From assembly GCF_019924635.1 (NCBI RefSeq), contig NZ_CP065037.1:682001-746000 (forward strand): a stretch of 64,000 nucleotides of DNA. Reading direction: 5' to 3'. The notes under the pieces were generated by a model. That model was given only the letters and a program-made list of their open reading frames with translations, was not told the origin of the DNA and ran no database searches. Made by a program: the position numbers and the translations under genes. Below, piece by piece: positions 9,881 to 18,510 of the stretch (within the stretch, counting starts at the first letter, position 1; every line of letters starts with the position of its first letter). The stretch comes from Leifsonia sp. ZF2019 (lineage in GTDB: Bacteria; Actinomycetota; Actinomycetes; Actinomycetales; Microbacteriaceae).

Positions 9881-9992
9881 CCGTACCCGGGACTCGTGCG
9901 AATACAGCGCGGAGAGCTGATTCCGTCAGCTCTCGTTTCGCATACTCAAGCGCGGGAGGGTCGGAGTGCGGGCAATCGGAGAGGTGAACACA

Positions 9993-12158
9993 ATGACGCC
10001 TAGGACGAATGCCGCCGCCTCGCCGTCACGTCGCTCCCCGGGAGGCGCGAGACGCTTCAGCATTCAGTCGAAACTCCTGGTAATGCTGCTGGGGGTCAGC
10101 ATGGTCTCCGTCATCACCGCGGGAACAGTTGGCTATTTCAGTGCGTCGGACTCGCTGAGAGCCAACGTCTTCGCCCAGCTCACAACCATACGTGAGACTC
10201 GCGCGGCCGAGATCACCCGCTTTCTCGAGAGTGTCCGGTCGGACGTCATGATCGGGTCGAGCAACGAGAGCGCTGTCGGGGCTTCGAACAGCTTCAACTC
10301 GGCATTCGATCGACTGGAAGCTCAGTCGTTGCCGCCGACACTCCAGCAGTCTGTTGATCAGTTCTACCGGGATGATTTCGTCCCGCAGCTGTCAAAACGC
10401 ACCGGACTGGATTACTCGACAGCAGCATTCACCCCGCGCAACAATGCTGCGACATACTTACAAGGCTTCTACACGGCTCCGCATCACCTTGACTACGACG
10501 AAGCGGCCAAGGTGGACGACGCTCAAGACGGAAGCTCGTGGTCGGAGGTGAACGCCCGGTACAACTCGTACTTCAGGACGTTCACCGCGCACCTGGGGTT
10601 CGACGACGCCCTGTTGCTGGACACGCACGGAAACGTCGTCTATTCCGTCTACAAAGGTGTCGATCTGGGGGCCAATCTGAAGACCGGCCCGTACCAGGAC
10701 TCTGCGCTCACGAGTGCCTACGAACAGATTCTGAGGTCGAACACTCTCGGTGACGCCACGCTGACTGACTTCGATCGGTATCTGCCCTCGCTGAACGCTC
10801 CCACGATGTGGGCGTTGTCGCCGGTAGGAGCTGACGGGCAGATCACGGGAGTTCTCGCATTTCAGATCAGCCTCGACTCCATCAACACGGTCATGACTGG
10901 CGGGCAAGCGTGGGAGAAGCAAGGGCTCGGCGCAACCGGCGAGGTGTATCTCGCCGGACCTGATCGCACGATGCGGTCAACGTCACGCGCGCTCCTCGAG
11001 CATCCTCGCGACTACGCACAACGGGCACTAGAAGCAGGCACCCCCCCCGATGTCGTAGCGAAGATGAGCAAATATGAGGGAACGATCCTCCTTCAGCCCG
11101 TCCGATCGGCCGCGGTCGCCAATGCGTTCGAGGGGAAGACGGGCACGATCGTCGCGCGAGACTATTTGGGAACTGAGAGTCTCTCGGCGTACGCCCCTGT
11201 GCATATTCCAGGCCTCAATTGGGTGATCGTCGCACATGAAGACATGAATGAGGCATTCGCCCCCGTCGTCACTCTCACGCGCGACCTTGCTCTCTCGATT
11301 GTCGGTCTAGTGCTGCTTGTGTGTCTGGCCTCCTTGCTTCTCGCCCAGCTTTTCCTGCGGCCACTGCGCCGACTCGTGCGGGCGGTGAAGCGTATCGCAG
11401 CCGGCGAGATCGGCGTGCAGGTCAACACGGGATCCCGCGACGAGATCGCCGACGTGGGGGAGTCGTTCAACGAGATGTCCCGGAGCCTGCAAGTGAAGGC
11501 CGATCTCCTCGACGCGGAGCAGAAGGAGCATGAGCGACTGTTGCTCACGCTGATGCCCGAAGGGCTGGCCAAGCGATACAGGCAGGGTGACGAAACGATT
11601 GCCGAGGATCACCACGATGTGACGGTGCTGTTCGCAGACATCCTCGGATTCGACGACTATGCGCGCGATAGGAGTTCCGCCGAAACGCTGGCGTCTCTGA
11701 ACGACATCGTCAAGGCGTTCGAGGAAGAAGCGGAACGGTGGGGGATCGAGCAGGTTCGAACCACGCGTCAAGATGGCTTTCTCGCCAGTTGCGGGCTCGT
11801 CGTGCCCCGGGTCGACAGTGCGCGCCGCACCGTCGAATTCGCAATGGAGATGACGAGGATTGTCGATCACTTCAACACTCAGCACCACACAGAGTTGGGC
11901 CTCCGCGCGGGGATCGATACGGGAACAGTGACGAGCGGTCTCGTCGGTCGCACGAGCGTGGTATATGACATGTGGGGTGACGCTGTCAACCTGGCCCATC
12001 GCGTTCAAGGTTCTGCTGACGCCCCCGGCATCTACGTCACCGAACGCGTGGTGGAGGCACTCCCCGCATACGTCAGCTTCACAGAGACAGCCGTAGTCGG
12101 GGGCGGTCCCGATGAGCAACGTGTGTGGTGCGTCGACATCGAGGCTCAGCATGCCTGA
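9993..12158 (+). CDS. Membrane sensor class III nucleotide cyclase (Cache-HAMP-cyclase)
   Basis: A 721-aa inner-membrane receptor. TM1 is at about residues 27-49, a large extracellular Cache-like sensor follows, TM2 (LALSIVGLVLLVCLASLLLA) is near residue 430, then comes a HAMP linker and a C-terminal class III cyclase domain. Metal-binding Asp is seen in VLFADILGF; the transition-state Asn and Arg are in MWGDAVNLAHRVQ. The usual KTxGD segment is changed to RTTRQDG: the purine-reading Lys is Arg and one residue appears inserted, so substrate choice (cAMP, cGMP or another cNMP) is uncertain. GGAGAGGTGA precedes the ATG at 9993. It overlaps the next gene, a cNMP-binding channel, by 8 nt. Confidence 0.88.
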   Translation: MTPRTNAAASPSRRSPGGARRFSIQSKLLVMLLGVSMVSVITAGTVGYFSASDSLRANVFAQLTTIRETRAAEITRFLESVRSDVMIGSSNESAVGASNSFNSAFDRLEAQSLPPTLQQSVDQFYRDDFVPQLSKRTGLDYSTAAFTPRNNAATYLQGFYTAPHHLDYDEAAKVDDAQDGSSWSEVNARYNSYFRTFTAHLGFDDALLLDTHGNVVYSVYKGVDLGANLKTGPYQDSALTSAYEQILRSNTLGDATLTDFDRYLPSLNAPTMWALSPVGADGQITGVLAFQISLDSINTVMTGGQAWEKQGLGATGEVYLAGPDRTMRSTSRALLEHPRDYAQRALEAGTPPDVVAKMSKYEGTILLQPVRSAAVANAFEGKTGTIVARDYLGTESLSAYAPVHIPGLNWVIVAHEDMNEAFAPVVTLTRDLALSIVGLVLLVCLASLLLAQLFLRPLRRLVRAVKRIAAGEIGVQVNTGSRDEIADVGESFNEMSRSLQVKADLLDAEQKEHERLLLTLMPEGLAKRYRQGDETIAEDHHDVTVLFADILGFDDYARDRSSAETLASLNDIVKAFEEEAERWGIEQVRTTRQDGFLASCGLVVPRVDSARRTVEFAMEMTRIVDHFNTQHHTELGLRAGIDTGTVTSGLVGRTSVVYDMWGDAVNLAHRVQGSADAPGIYVTERVVEALPAYVSFTETAVVGGGPDEQRVWCVDIEAQHA

Positions 12159-13545
12159 GGTGGCGTCGCAGCCGTGGTTTTGGCCGGCCCTGGCAATCGT
12201 TGTCGGCACGCCCCTGGCGCTCATAGTTCTCACCGAGTTCGCAGACGCTCTCGCCAGGCGCGAACGCCCGTCGGCTCGCCTGGTGAAGTTCATCCGCAAC
12301 TTCGTCGTGCCTACAGGAGCGCTTCTCGCTCTTCTGAGCCAACTGCGCCTCGACTCCGATGAAGTCAACTGGAGTAAGCTCGCTGCGACGCTTTTCGGCT
12401 TCGTTCTCATCGTCGGTCTTCTCAATGGACTGAATATCGCGTTGTTTGCGCGGGCCGCGCGCGATACGTGGCGCTCACGCGTGCCCTCCATCTTCGTCGA
12501 CATCGTGAGGCTTCTGCTGATCGTTGCATGCCTCGCCCTATTGTTCGCCTGGGTCTGGGGAGCTGACGTCGGGGGGCTCTTCACTGCGCTCGGCGTCAGC
12601 TCGATCGTGATCGGCTTAGCTCTCCAGAACGCGGTGGGACCGATCGTCTCCGGGCTGTTTCTGTTGTTCGAGCAGCCGTTTCGCCTCGGTGATTGGCTCG
12701 ACACGGGATCCGTTCGCGGCCGGGTCATCGAAGTGAACTGGCGTGCGGTGCACATCGACACGGGAAACGGGATACACATCGTTCCCAACGGTGCCCTCGC
12801 GGACGCATCCTTCGCCAATCTCTCCCGAGGAATGGGAGCCTTCAGCGTGATCACCACATGCGAGTTCGGCGCCAATGACGCGCCGCATGACGTGATTCGT
12901 GTGTTGCGCGAGGTGGCTGCCGATCTACCCATGCGTGAGCCGAACACGATGCCGACGGTGGCCCTCGTCGGGCCGAGCCTCTACTCCGTCGACATCCCGC
13001 TCGGGAGCCCGGCCGTGGGGCATCAGGCGACCTCCCTCTTCGGCGTGTGGCTGTGGTACGCGAGCCGGCGTGCTGGCCTCCACCTTGATGGGGCGGATTT
13101 CCCACCGGGTGATGACCTCGACCGGCGACGTAGCGCGATCCAGCGCGTAAGAGGGGCTTTGCACGCGAGCGACGACGAAATCGATGCGCTTGCTGATGAA
13201 TCTGCCGTGCGGGAGTTCGGGCCGGGCGAGACCGTTCAGCGGCAAGGCGTGGCACCGGAGCATGTCGGGCTCATGGTGAAGGGGAGAGCGCGACTTGTCG
13301 TAGGTGGGAACGCTCTTGAGGTCGCTGCGCTTGGTCCTAGCGACTTCGTCGGGGAGTCAGCGCTGACTGGGCAACCGTCTCGAGCCGCGATCATCGCGGA
13401 CAGCGACATCGTCATCGTGACATTCCCCCTTCCTTCATTGCACGGATGGGCTCGTTCGCACCCGGCATTCGCACGAGACGTCGGCCAGACGATCGACAAT
13501 CGGCGCGTGCTTGAGGACGCGGCGATCGCGAAGGCGGCCGAATGA
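12151..13545 (+). CDS. MscS-type mechanosensitive channel with C-terminal cyclic-nucleotide-binding domain
   Basis: A 464-aa channel of the bCNG branch of the MscS family. Four hydrophobic helices occupy about residues 8-30, 50-67, 75-97 and 112-135. The MscS pore helix and its beta region follow (LGVSSIVIGLALQNAVGP, FRLGDWLDTG). A CNBD at about 360-455 contains the phosphate-binding signature FVGESALTGQPSRAAI, with the conserved Glu and Arg that hold the cyclic nucleotide. The ATG at 12151 lies inside the end of the cyclase gene. Cyclase and channel almost certainly form one pathway in which the sensor's cNMP gates ion or solute efflux. Confidence 0.9.
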   Translation: MPEVASQPWFWPALAIVVGTPLALIVLTEFADALARRERPSARLVKFIRNFVVPTGALLALLSQLRLDSDEVNWSKLAATLFGFVLIVGLLNGLNIALFARAARDTWRSRVPSIFVDIVRLLLIVACLALLFAWVWGADVGGLFTALGVSSIVIGLALQNAVGPIVSGLFLLFEQPFRLGDWLDTGSVRGRVIEVNWRAVHIDTGNGIHIVPNGALADASFANLSRGMGAFSVITTCEFGANDAPHDVIRVLREVAADLPMREPNTMPTVALVGPSLYSVDIPLGSPAVGHQATSLFGVWLWYASRRAGLHLDGADFPPGDDLDRRRSAIQRVRGALHASDDEIDALADESAVREFGPGETVQRQGVAPEHVGLMVKGRARLVVGGNALEVAALGPSDFVGESALTGQPSRAAIIADSDIVIVTFPLPSLHGWARSHPAFARDVGQTIDNRRVLEDAAIAKAAE

Positions 13546-13899
13546 CAGCGGGCCTCTGTTCCTGAGCTGCCAGGTAAAGAAGGTGACGGTAAGCCCGACC
13601 CCGGACAGGGCAATCCCGCACGTCAGGCCGCCCCAGCTCCATGGAACCACCATGCTGATAGCGCCAGTGGCGTAAAAGAAGGACGCTAGTTCTGTCGGGA
13701 TGAACGCGGAGGCGCGATGTGCGTCGTGATAGCCGGCGCGGGACTTCGACGCCGCATGGGCCGCCTTGCTGGCTACCAGTTGGGTCACTTTCGCCTCCAA
13801 CCCCGTGTTCACTTTCGCGATGAGTTGATAGCTTCCCGCACCTGCGATGCAGGTGCTAGCCCCCGCCCCAGGGTGCCATTGGCCCTTTTCGGGTGACAT
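13435..13899 (-). CDS. Hypothetical membrane protein, convergent with the channel gene
   Basis: A 154-aa protein. A polar helical first half (VNTGLEAKVTQLVASKAAHA) precedes two hydrophobic segments (TELASFFYATGAISMVVPW and GLTCGIALSGVGLTVTFFTW) and a basic tail. GAGGTGGAG stands just before the ATG at 13899, which supports this start over an earlier in-frame one. Its last 111 bp overlap the end of the channel gene on the other strand, so transcription from either gene could affect the other. Family unknown. Confidence 0.5.
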   Translation of the reverse strand: MSPEKGQWHPGAGASTCIAGAGSYQLIAKVNTGLEAKVTQLVASKAAHAASKSRAGYHDAHRASAFIPTELASFFYATGAISMVVPWSWGGLTCGIALSGVGLTVTFFTWQLRNRGPLSFGRLRDRRVLKHAPIVDRLADVSCECRVRTSPSVQ

Positions 13900-14001
13900 G
13901 GCTCCACCTCGCAGCTCGTGAGTGACGGAGCTGAGGGCGAAAAGCGACGACAATCGCCTCCTCGAGTGGGTTATGTTCCGGATTCATGGTGATGGTGTTC
14001 T

Positions 14002-14466
14002 ATGGAAACGACATCATCGGCTTTGTCTCCGCAGGTTCATTTTCTCCGCATGCCGGCTCCCGCCGAGGTGGCATACGTATCGCTCACACGCTGGAACGAA
14101 ACGTCCTTGTTCGGTGCGGGGGCCACACTCGAGCTGTTGACAGGTCGGATCGTCTGTTGTGGGGACCGAACCTTGGTGGTCGAGGCCGGAGGCGCGATGG
14201 TCACTACGAGTATCGGCAAGTGGGAGCTTCGCCGCCGGGTGGAGGAGCTACCCTCACGATTCTTTCTGTTCACTTCACAGATTGCTCGCTCGGACGCCGT
14301 CGCGCAGACGCGCGCGCTACGCCTGCGTCAGCGACACCTCTGCCTATTCCGCCGCCTCGGATTTCGGGTCGGCCATGTCCGTCGCCGCGAAGATCCGAGC
14401 ACGGACTCGTACGGAATCTACGACAGAGTTGCGTTCGCCACCAGTTCGTCTCCGACGGTCGAGTGA
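14002..14466 (+). CDS. Doubtful hypothetical protein
   Basis: A 154-aa open frame. The part from about residue 17 (an internal ATG at 14050) to residue 90 looks protein-like (TLELLTGRIVCCGDRTLVVE, then VTTSIGKWELRRRVEEL), while the C-terminal part is Arg-rich and resembles a shadow reading. A competing frame from 13986 also starts plausibly but soon becomes low complexity. This may be a decayed gene with a frameshift. Confidence 0.3.
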   Translation: METTSSALSPQVHFLRMPAPAEVAYVSLTRWNETSLFGAGATLELLTGRIVCCGDRTLVVEAGGAMVTTSIGKWELRRRVEELPSRFFLFTSQIARSDAVAQTRALRLRQRHLCLFRRLGFRVGHVRRREDPSTDSYGIYDRVAFATSSSPTVE

Positions 14467-14768
14467 GCGTCACACCTCAGGCGGTCGCTCGACCGCGCAC
14501 TTCGACAACCATCAGACTTCTAGTCGGAGTGCCGCGGCTGCACTTTCGGGCGGTTGGCGATGCGGCGTGCGGCATCCGCTGATCGGTGGCCGTATTGACA
14601 CGGCGGCCGCCGGTAGCAGGTAGCCGGATCCGGTCCGGACCCCAGTGGCGATCGCTGATCCGCGGAAGTCTGCCACGATTCGGCTCGCACGTGCGCCAAA
14701 GCGCGACTTCCAAATCAGCCCTCGACGGGGATTTCACACGACGTTACCCAGCGCACTCCAGAATCACG
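14467..14768. other. Intergenic stretch, no supported gene
   Basis: About 300 bp between the doubtful ORF and the 3' end of the lysozyme-like gene. The open frames seen here are short or continue as antisense of the neighbour. No strong hairpin was seen. Confidence 0.6.
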
Positions 14769-15386
14769 TCAAAAGAGGTCATCAACGAGAGACGATGCGG
14801 GCGCGACCCAGTGTGTATAGAGGCTCGGGTAGGCGCTGACCTGCACCGTCTGGGCTGCGACCGGCACCGGAATACTCTCCCACTCCGGTACAGCCGCCAA
14901 TCGGTCAAGGAACGCCGACGAGGCGAACACGGGGTCTTCGATCTGCTGCGCCGTACCCCAACCCTCGGAAGGTCGCTGCTGGAAGAGTCCGAGAGAGTCC
15001 CTGTCGCCTGCTCTGAGGTTCCGCAGACTGGACTCCTGCCCCGCCGTGGCAACCGCAACGATCGCCGCCCGGCGCTGGGCGTCCGGGGTAGGGAATTTCA
15101 CCTTTGCGACTGCGATGATGGTCGCCGCATTCTGGATCTGCTCCGGGCTGAATCCTGCAATGGTGTCGAACCCCACAGTCGGTGTCTGGGGAAGGCTCAC
15201 AGGAGGCCTCGCGGTGACGAGATTTTCAAGTGCTTGGGCGCGCGGTTGTCCTGCAACGGGGCCAATCCGGCTCAGAATGCGTACTCCCATGAAAACGGCT
15301 ACACCCGCGAGAGTGAGCACGAGGACGGCGAGCGCAACGCTCACCCCTGTGCTGCGCCTCGCCCTCTTTGCGACATCGGGCTTCAA
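14769..15386 (-). CDS. Membrane-anchored lysozyme/transglycosylase-like protein
   Basis: About 205 aa. One N-terminal membrane anchor (STGVSVALAVLVLTLAGVAVF) leads into a linker and a lysozyme-like domain. The run AIVAVATAGQESSLRNL ... GDRDSLGLFQQRPSEGWGT is typical of actinobacterial phage- or ICE-type peptidoglycan hydrolases, with the catalytic Glu probably in GQESS. The C-terminal PSLYTHW completes the family pattern. Expected to act outside the membrane on peptidoglycan. The start is uncertain: TTG at 15386 gives a normal anchor; upstream GTG codons (to 15593) add an unlikely Arg-rich tail. Confidence 0.72.
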   Translation of the reverse strand: MKPDVAKRARRSTGVSVALAVLVLTLAGVAVFMGVRILSRIGPVAGQPRAQALENLVTARPPVSLPQTPTVGFDTIAGFSPEQIQNAATIIAVAKVKFPTPDAQRRAAIVAVATAGQESSLRNLRAGDRDSLGLFQQRPSEGWGTAQQIEDPVFASSAFLDRLAAVPEWESIPVPVAAQTVQVSAYPSLYTHWVAPASSLVDDLF

Positions 15387-16061
15387 TTGAGACGTCTGTA
15401 AAATGCTGCGTCGACTGACGAGCTTGCGGGGGCGCTGAAATTCGAACACGTGCTCTCGGCGTCGGCACCTGGTCAATTGCACACTGTGCAGCCTGCACGA
15501 TCGCGTGCGGGCAGTACCCCGCCGAGCAGCCCGAAACCAGATTTTCACCCACAGTCCGTGCCTGCTGCGAGTGATTAGGGGGCGTCTCGTCACGTGCGAG
15601 TTGCGGCGGCCTCAGCCGATTGCGATCTTCGAACCGCCATGGCCTGGGGTATCGCTCGCATGGATGGCGTCGCGCAGGGTAACCATCAGCGCTCCGCTGC
15701 CAGGCGTCGACTCTCTGGCCCTCGGTCAGCGATCGCGTTCGCCCAGCGGGAGAGCAGCGAGGCAGCGCATACCCTGCCCACAAGGGCTCCCCGCGGACGC
15801 ATCCCAGCACGCTGCTACTGTCGGGCCTACTATTCGGTCGAACGCTCGTGGGGACGTCGACACGTCCTACGAGCACGCGGCGATGCAGTCGGAACCGGCG
15901 TGCGGGTGTCGGTCAAGGCCGCGCCGTACGGCCTTCATGCTACCCGCCCGGTGTGCTGCTCCAGCCGCCCTAACCTGCAATGAAACAGATGGAAGTGACG
16001 GTCCTGTGCGGCGGGATCATTGACGAGATATGGCTCGCGAGGGTGCCAATATTCCTCGAGG

Positions 16062-16102
16062 CGGTGTGCTGCAATTCCACCCGACGGTATTGCAGCACAC
16101 CG
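16062..16102. repeat. Perfect 14-bp inverted repeat, hairpin 1
   Basis: CGGTGTGCTGCAAT pairs with ATTGCAGCACACCG around a 13-nt loop. The stem is perfect and moderately GC-rich. There is no T-run on either strand, so it is not a textbook terminator. Confidence 0.9.
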
Positions 16103-16119
16103 GGATTCCCTTGAGGAGA

Positions 16120-16163
16120 TCGTCCCGGGTGGCAGCGGATTGTGACAGCACCACCCGGGATGA
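16120..16163. repeat. Inverted repeat, hairpin 2
   Basis: The core TCCCGGGTGG pairs with CCACCCGGGA, extended by three more base pairs (one G-T) around an 18-nt loop. It lies only 17 bp after hairpin 1 and shares no sequence with it. Confidence 0.85.
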
Positions 16164-16336
16164 GGTCAAATTTATCGAGCCTCCGGGCGCAGTGAACGCT
16201 CCGGCTTGATGCGGACCCAAGTTCACCCCGTGGATCACCCGGCAGGCTTGTTTGCGACGGATGTCGTCCCGGAGCGGGAGCTGAGATCGTACCGTCGACC
16301 GATGGGCGGGTAGGGGATGGTGGGGATGCTGGGTCT

Positions 16337-16984
16337 ATGAAAACGGATTCGGGTTCCAGAGGCGCATTTGTGAACGGGTGGCTATCGCGGGCATGTCGTA
16401 GGCTGGTGGGGGATGACCAGTGGCGCACGGTGCCCAACTACATCAGCCTTGGTCGGTTGGCGTTGCTGCCGCTCTTGTTTGCGTTCTTGGCGACGGGGCT
16501 TTATTCCGTCGCGGTCGTTGTTGCAGTGGTCGTGTTTGTCTCGGATTTCGTTGATGGGTATGTTGCCCGGCGTACCGACACGGAGTCTCGGTTGGGTGCG
16601 TGGTTGGATCCGGTGGCGGACCGGTGTGCGGGTATGGCTGTGGCGGCAGGTTTGGCCGTCAGTCACGCAATTCCGTGGGGGTATCTGCTGTTGCTGGTGG
16701 TGCCGGATGTTGTGCTTCTCCTGGTTGCTGTGCTGAAGTTCTCAGGTTCGCCGGAGGTAGCGGTGACGAAAACGGGGAAGGCCCGCACCGCGCTGATCTT
16801 CCTCGGCCTTGCGACGGTGATGCTCGGGATGGCACTCAGTGAGCACAGTACCGACACCATGAATCTGGTCGGTTGGGGGTACCTGACTGCGATGATCGGC
16901 CTGGCTGTGCACTACATCGCCGGGGTTCAGTACCTCACCGCCATGTGCCACAAACCGCGGCATGTGTCGAACGTGACCGCATGA
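16337..16984 (+). CDS. CDP-alcohol phosphatidyltransferase family protein
   Basis: A 215-aa integral membrane enzyme with four or more helices. The full CDP-alcohol phosphatidyltransferase signature is present: Asp70, Asp73-Gly74, Ala77-Arg78, Gly87, Asp91 and Asp95. The family transfers a phosphatidyl or related group from a CDP-lipid to an alcohol such as glycerol-3-phosphate or inositol. It most resembles PgsA/cardiolipin-synthase-like members, but the acceptor cannot be named from sequence alone. It stands alone, so a specialised copy is more likely than the essential PgsA. Confidence 0.85.
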   Translation: MKTDSGSRGAFVNGWLSRACRRLVGDDQWRTVPNYISLGRLALLPLLFAFLATGLYSVAVVVAVVVFVSDFVDGYVARRTDTESRLGAWLDPVADRCAGMAVAAGLAVSHAIPWGYLLLLVVPDVVLLLVAVLKFSGSPEVAVTKTGKARTALIFLGLATVMLGMALSEHSTDTMNLVGWGYLTAMIGLAVHYIAGVQYLTAMCHKPRHVSNVTA

Positions 16985-17360
16985 GAACACGCAACCTCGC
17001 ATGGTTCCCGAACATCTCTCATCGAGCACGTGCACACATAAGCGAATCCCTCAATTGGAGTGCGCTGCAGGAGTCATTACCCCGCTCGGGCTGGGTGGGT
17101 GGCCCATAGATCGCGTTGGCCGCCGGATAGGACGAGACCCAGGACGGTCACGGAATTGATGCCGCACCGTGGAATTCGCGGGGGCGAATATTGCGTTCAA
17201 CGCTGGCGTTCAACCCTAGCTGTCATGTGATTCCCTTTGACTACGAGTGGGCCGACAACGGAGCAGGTCGCCAAGAGCTCACCCTTCACTCGATTGAGGC
17301 TTTGGCACCGGGCACGATCTTGTGGTCTACCGCGCGCTACGGCGAGAAGAGGGGAAAACT
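16985..17360. other. Intergenic stretch, no supported gene
   Basis: About 375 bp between the phosphatidyltransferase and the lipoprotein gene. A 74-codon open frame at 17191-17415 overlaps the lipoprotein start and has no ribosome-binding site or recognisable domain; I regard it as chance. Confidence 0.55.
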
Positions 17361-17870
17361 GTGGGAGTACGATCGCGAGTCATTAAGCAGCGCGTGCTGC
17401 TCGTGTCATCGCTGAGCCTGACGCTGCTGGGCGTGACGGGCTGTTCGAACCCTGCGACCGGGACTACGTGTACCGGATCGCCGAGCGTAGTGTTGCAACG
17501 CTTCACGGAATCGTTCAACCAGCATGACGCTCACGCAATTGCTGCACTGTTCTCGCCCGATGCCACCTTCATCAACATATTCGGCATGCGAATGGAAGGA
17601 CGTACGGGGATCGAAAGCGGCCACCGAAAAGCCTTCCGTAGCCGGCTTGTGACAGCGGTCTTGGTGATGAAGGGTGTCGAGAAGCAAGAACTCGCCCCTG
17701 ACAAGTACGTTCTATACGGCACGTGGAACCTCGCGCAGCCGAAGAGTGCTGACAGCGGGAGAAGCGTCCCGGCCGGCTCAGGAATCCTCACCGCGGTCGT
17801 GCAGTGCGCCTCAGGAGACTGGCAGCTGCGAGCGGCCGCAAACGTTCGCCAAGCAAGCCCGCCGAGCTGA
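17361..17870 (+). CDS. Lipoprotein with SnoaL/DUF4440-like fold
   Basis: A 169-aa predicted lipoprotein. A basic N-terminus and hydrophobic core end in the lipobox VTGC, so the mature protein should be lipid-anchored outside the membrane. The mature part (VLQRFTESFNQHDAHAIAAL ... LFSPDATFINIFG ... GRTGIESGHRKAF) fits the cone-shaped NTF2-like SnoaL/DUF4440 family, often annotated as SgcJ/EcaC. These bind small ligands or act as isomerases. The GTG at 17361 has AGAGGGG seven bases upstream and gives a normal signal peptide; the earlier GTG at 17322 is less likely. Confidence 0.78.
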   Translation: MGVRSRVIKQRVLLVSSLSLTLLGVTGCSNPATGTTCTGSPSVVLQRFTESFNQHDAHAIAALFSPDATFINIFGMRMEGRTGIESGHRKAFRSRLVTAVLVMKGVEKQELAPDKYVLYGTWNLAQPKSADSGRSVPAGSGILTAVVQCASGDWQLRAAANVRQASPPS

Positions 17871-18510
17871 AGACCCACCATCCTCCTCAGAATGTGCAAC
17901 CGCGACGACGGATGCCGTGCCGCCGTCAGCATGACATTGTTGCGGGGTTGGACTCGCGGCTGTGGTCAGAGAGTCTTCGGCGTTGCCCGTTTAGCTCTCA
18001 GTTTGGGAGTCCACTAACACCGGTGAACAGGGCCCACCTTTCCGACGAATCGAGCGGGCTACGGCGTGATTCCGTCCACGTGAGCACGCGTCGGGAAGGC
18101 CTCAATGGACCGAGGCGAATCCGAGAGGGCTACGTTCGGGGTGATGTTTCGCCGCGCAGGGTGTTGCGCGCAGCCGGGGGCGTTGGTCCCTGCGATACCA
18201 GTATCCATGCGCGTACAGAAGGACCTGAAGGGGAGCCCGGGGCCAAGCATGGAGTTCTCGTACCGGATCAATGCAGGACCCCGGGGCGGCCCTTGCCACG
18301 AGCCGAGCGACACTGTGGACGGCGACGATCGCGCAGACGATCCTCGGCGATCTCGGCTCACGTCGGTCTCTCGAGGGGTGCAGTCGCGGGCGACTGCACC
18401 CCTCATCACATCCACGTGGGTGCCCAGTCTCAGTGGCGAATGTCCACCGGGCGCCCTCGCACCGCGCGGCAACCGTAGACGGCATGTATTCAAGGGATGA
18501 AGGAGCATTG
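17871..18510. other. Intergenic region with a long palindrome
   Basis: About 640 bp with only shadow-type open frames. Its main feature is a nearly gapless palindrome at 18373-18404, about 107 bp before the next gene. Confidence 0.6.
18373..18404. promoter_or_regulatory. Near-perfect 32-bp palindrome upstream of a membrane-protein gene
   Basis: GAGGGGTGCAGTCGC and its exact reverse complement are separated by only two G bases. Two nucleotides are too few for a stable RNA loop without opening the stem, which favours a DNA site for a dimeric regulator or a cruciform, although a terminator cannot be excluded. Confidence 0.6.

Larger units (their letters stand above)
15387..16336. other. Long intergenic region with two strong hairpins
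   Basis: About 950 bp without a convincing gene. The open frames on both strands are Arg/Pro/Ser-rich shadow-type readings. It holds two adjacent inverted repeats (16062-16102 and 16120-16163), which are described separately. The promoter of the phosphatidyltransferase gene must lie in its last part. Confidence 0.65.

Noticed and set aside
11307..12947. A 546-codon minus-strand open frame
   Set aside because: Antisense of the cyclase and channel genes; no domain or ribosome-binding site.
14586..15401. A 271-codon plus-strand open frame
   Set aside because: Antisense of the lysozyme-like gene and rich in Arg/Cys without any pattern.
15970..16437. Minus-strand ORFs over the paired hairpins
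   Set aside because: They are Ser/Arg/Pro-rich, overlap the phosphatidyltransferase start and have no ribosome-binding site.
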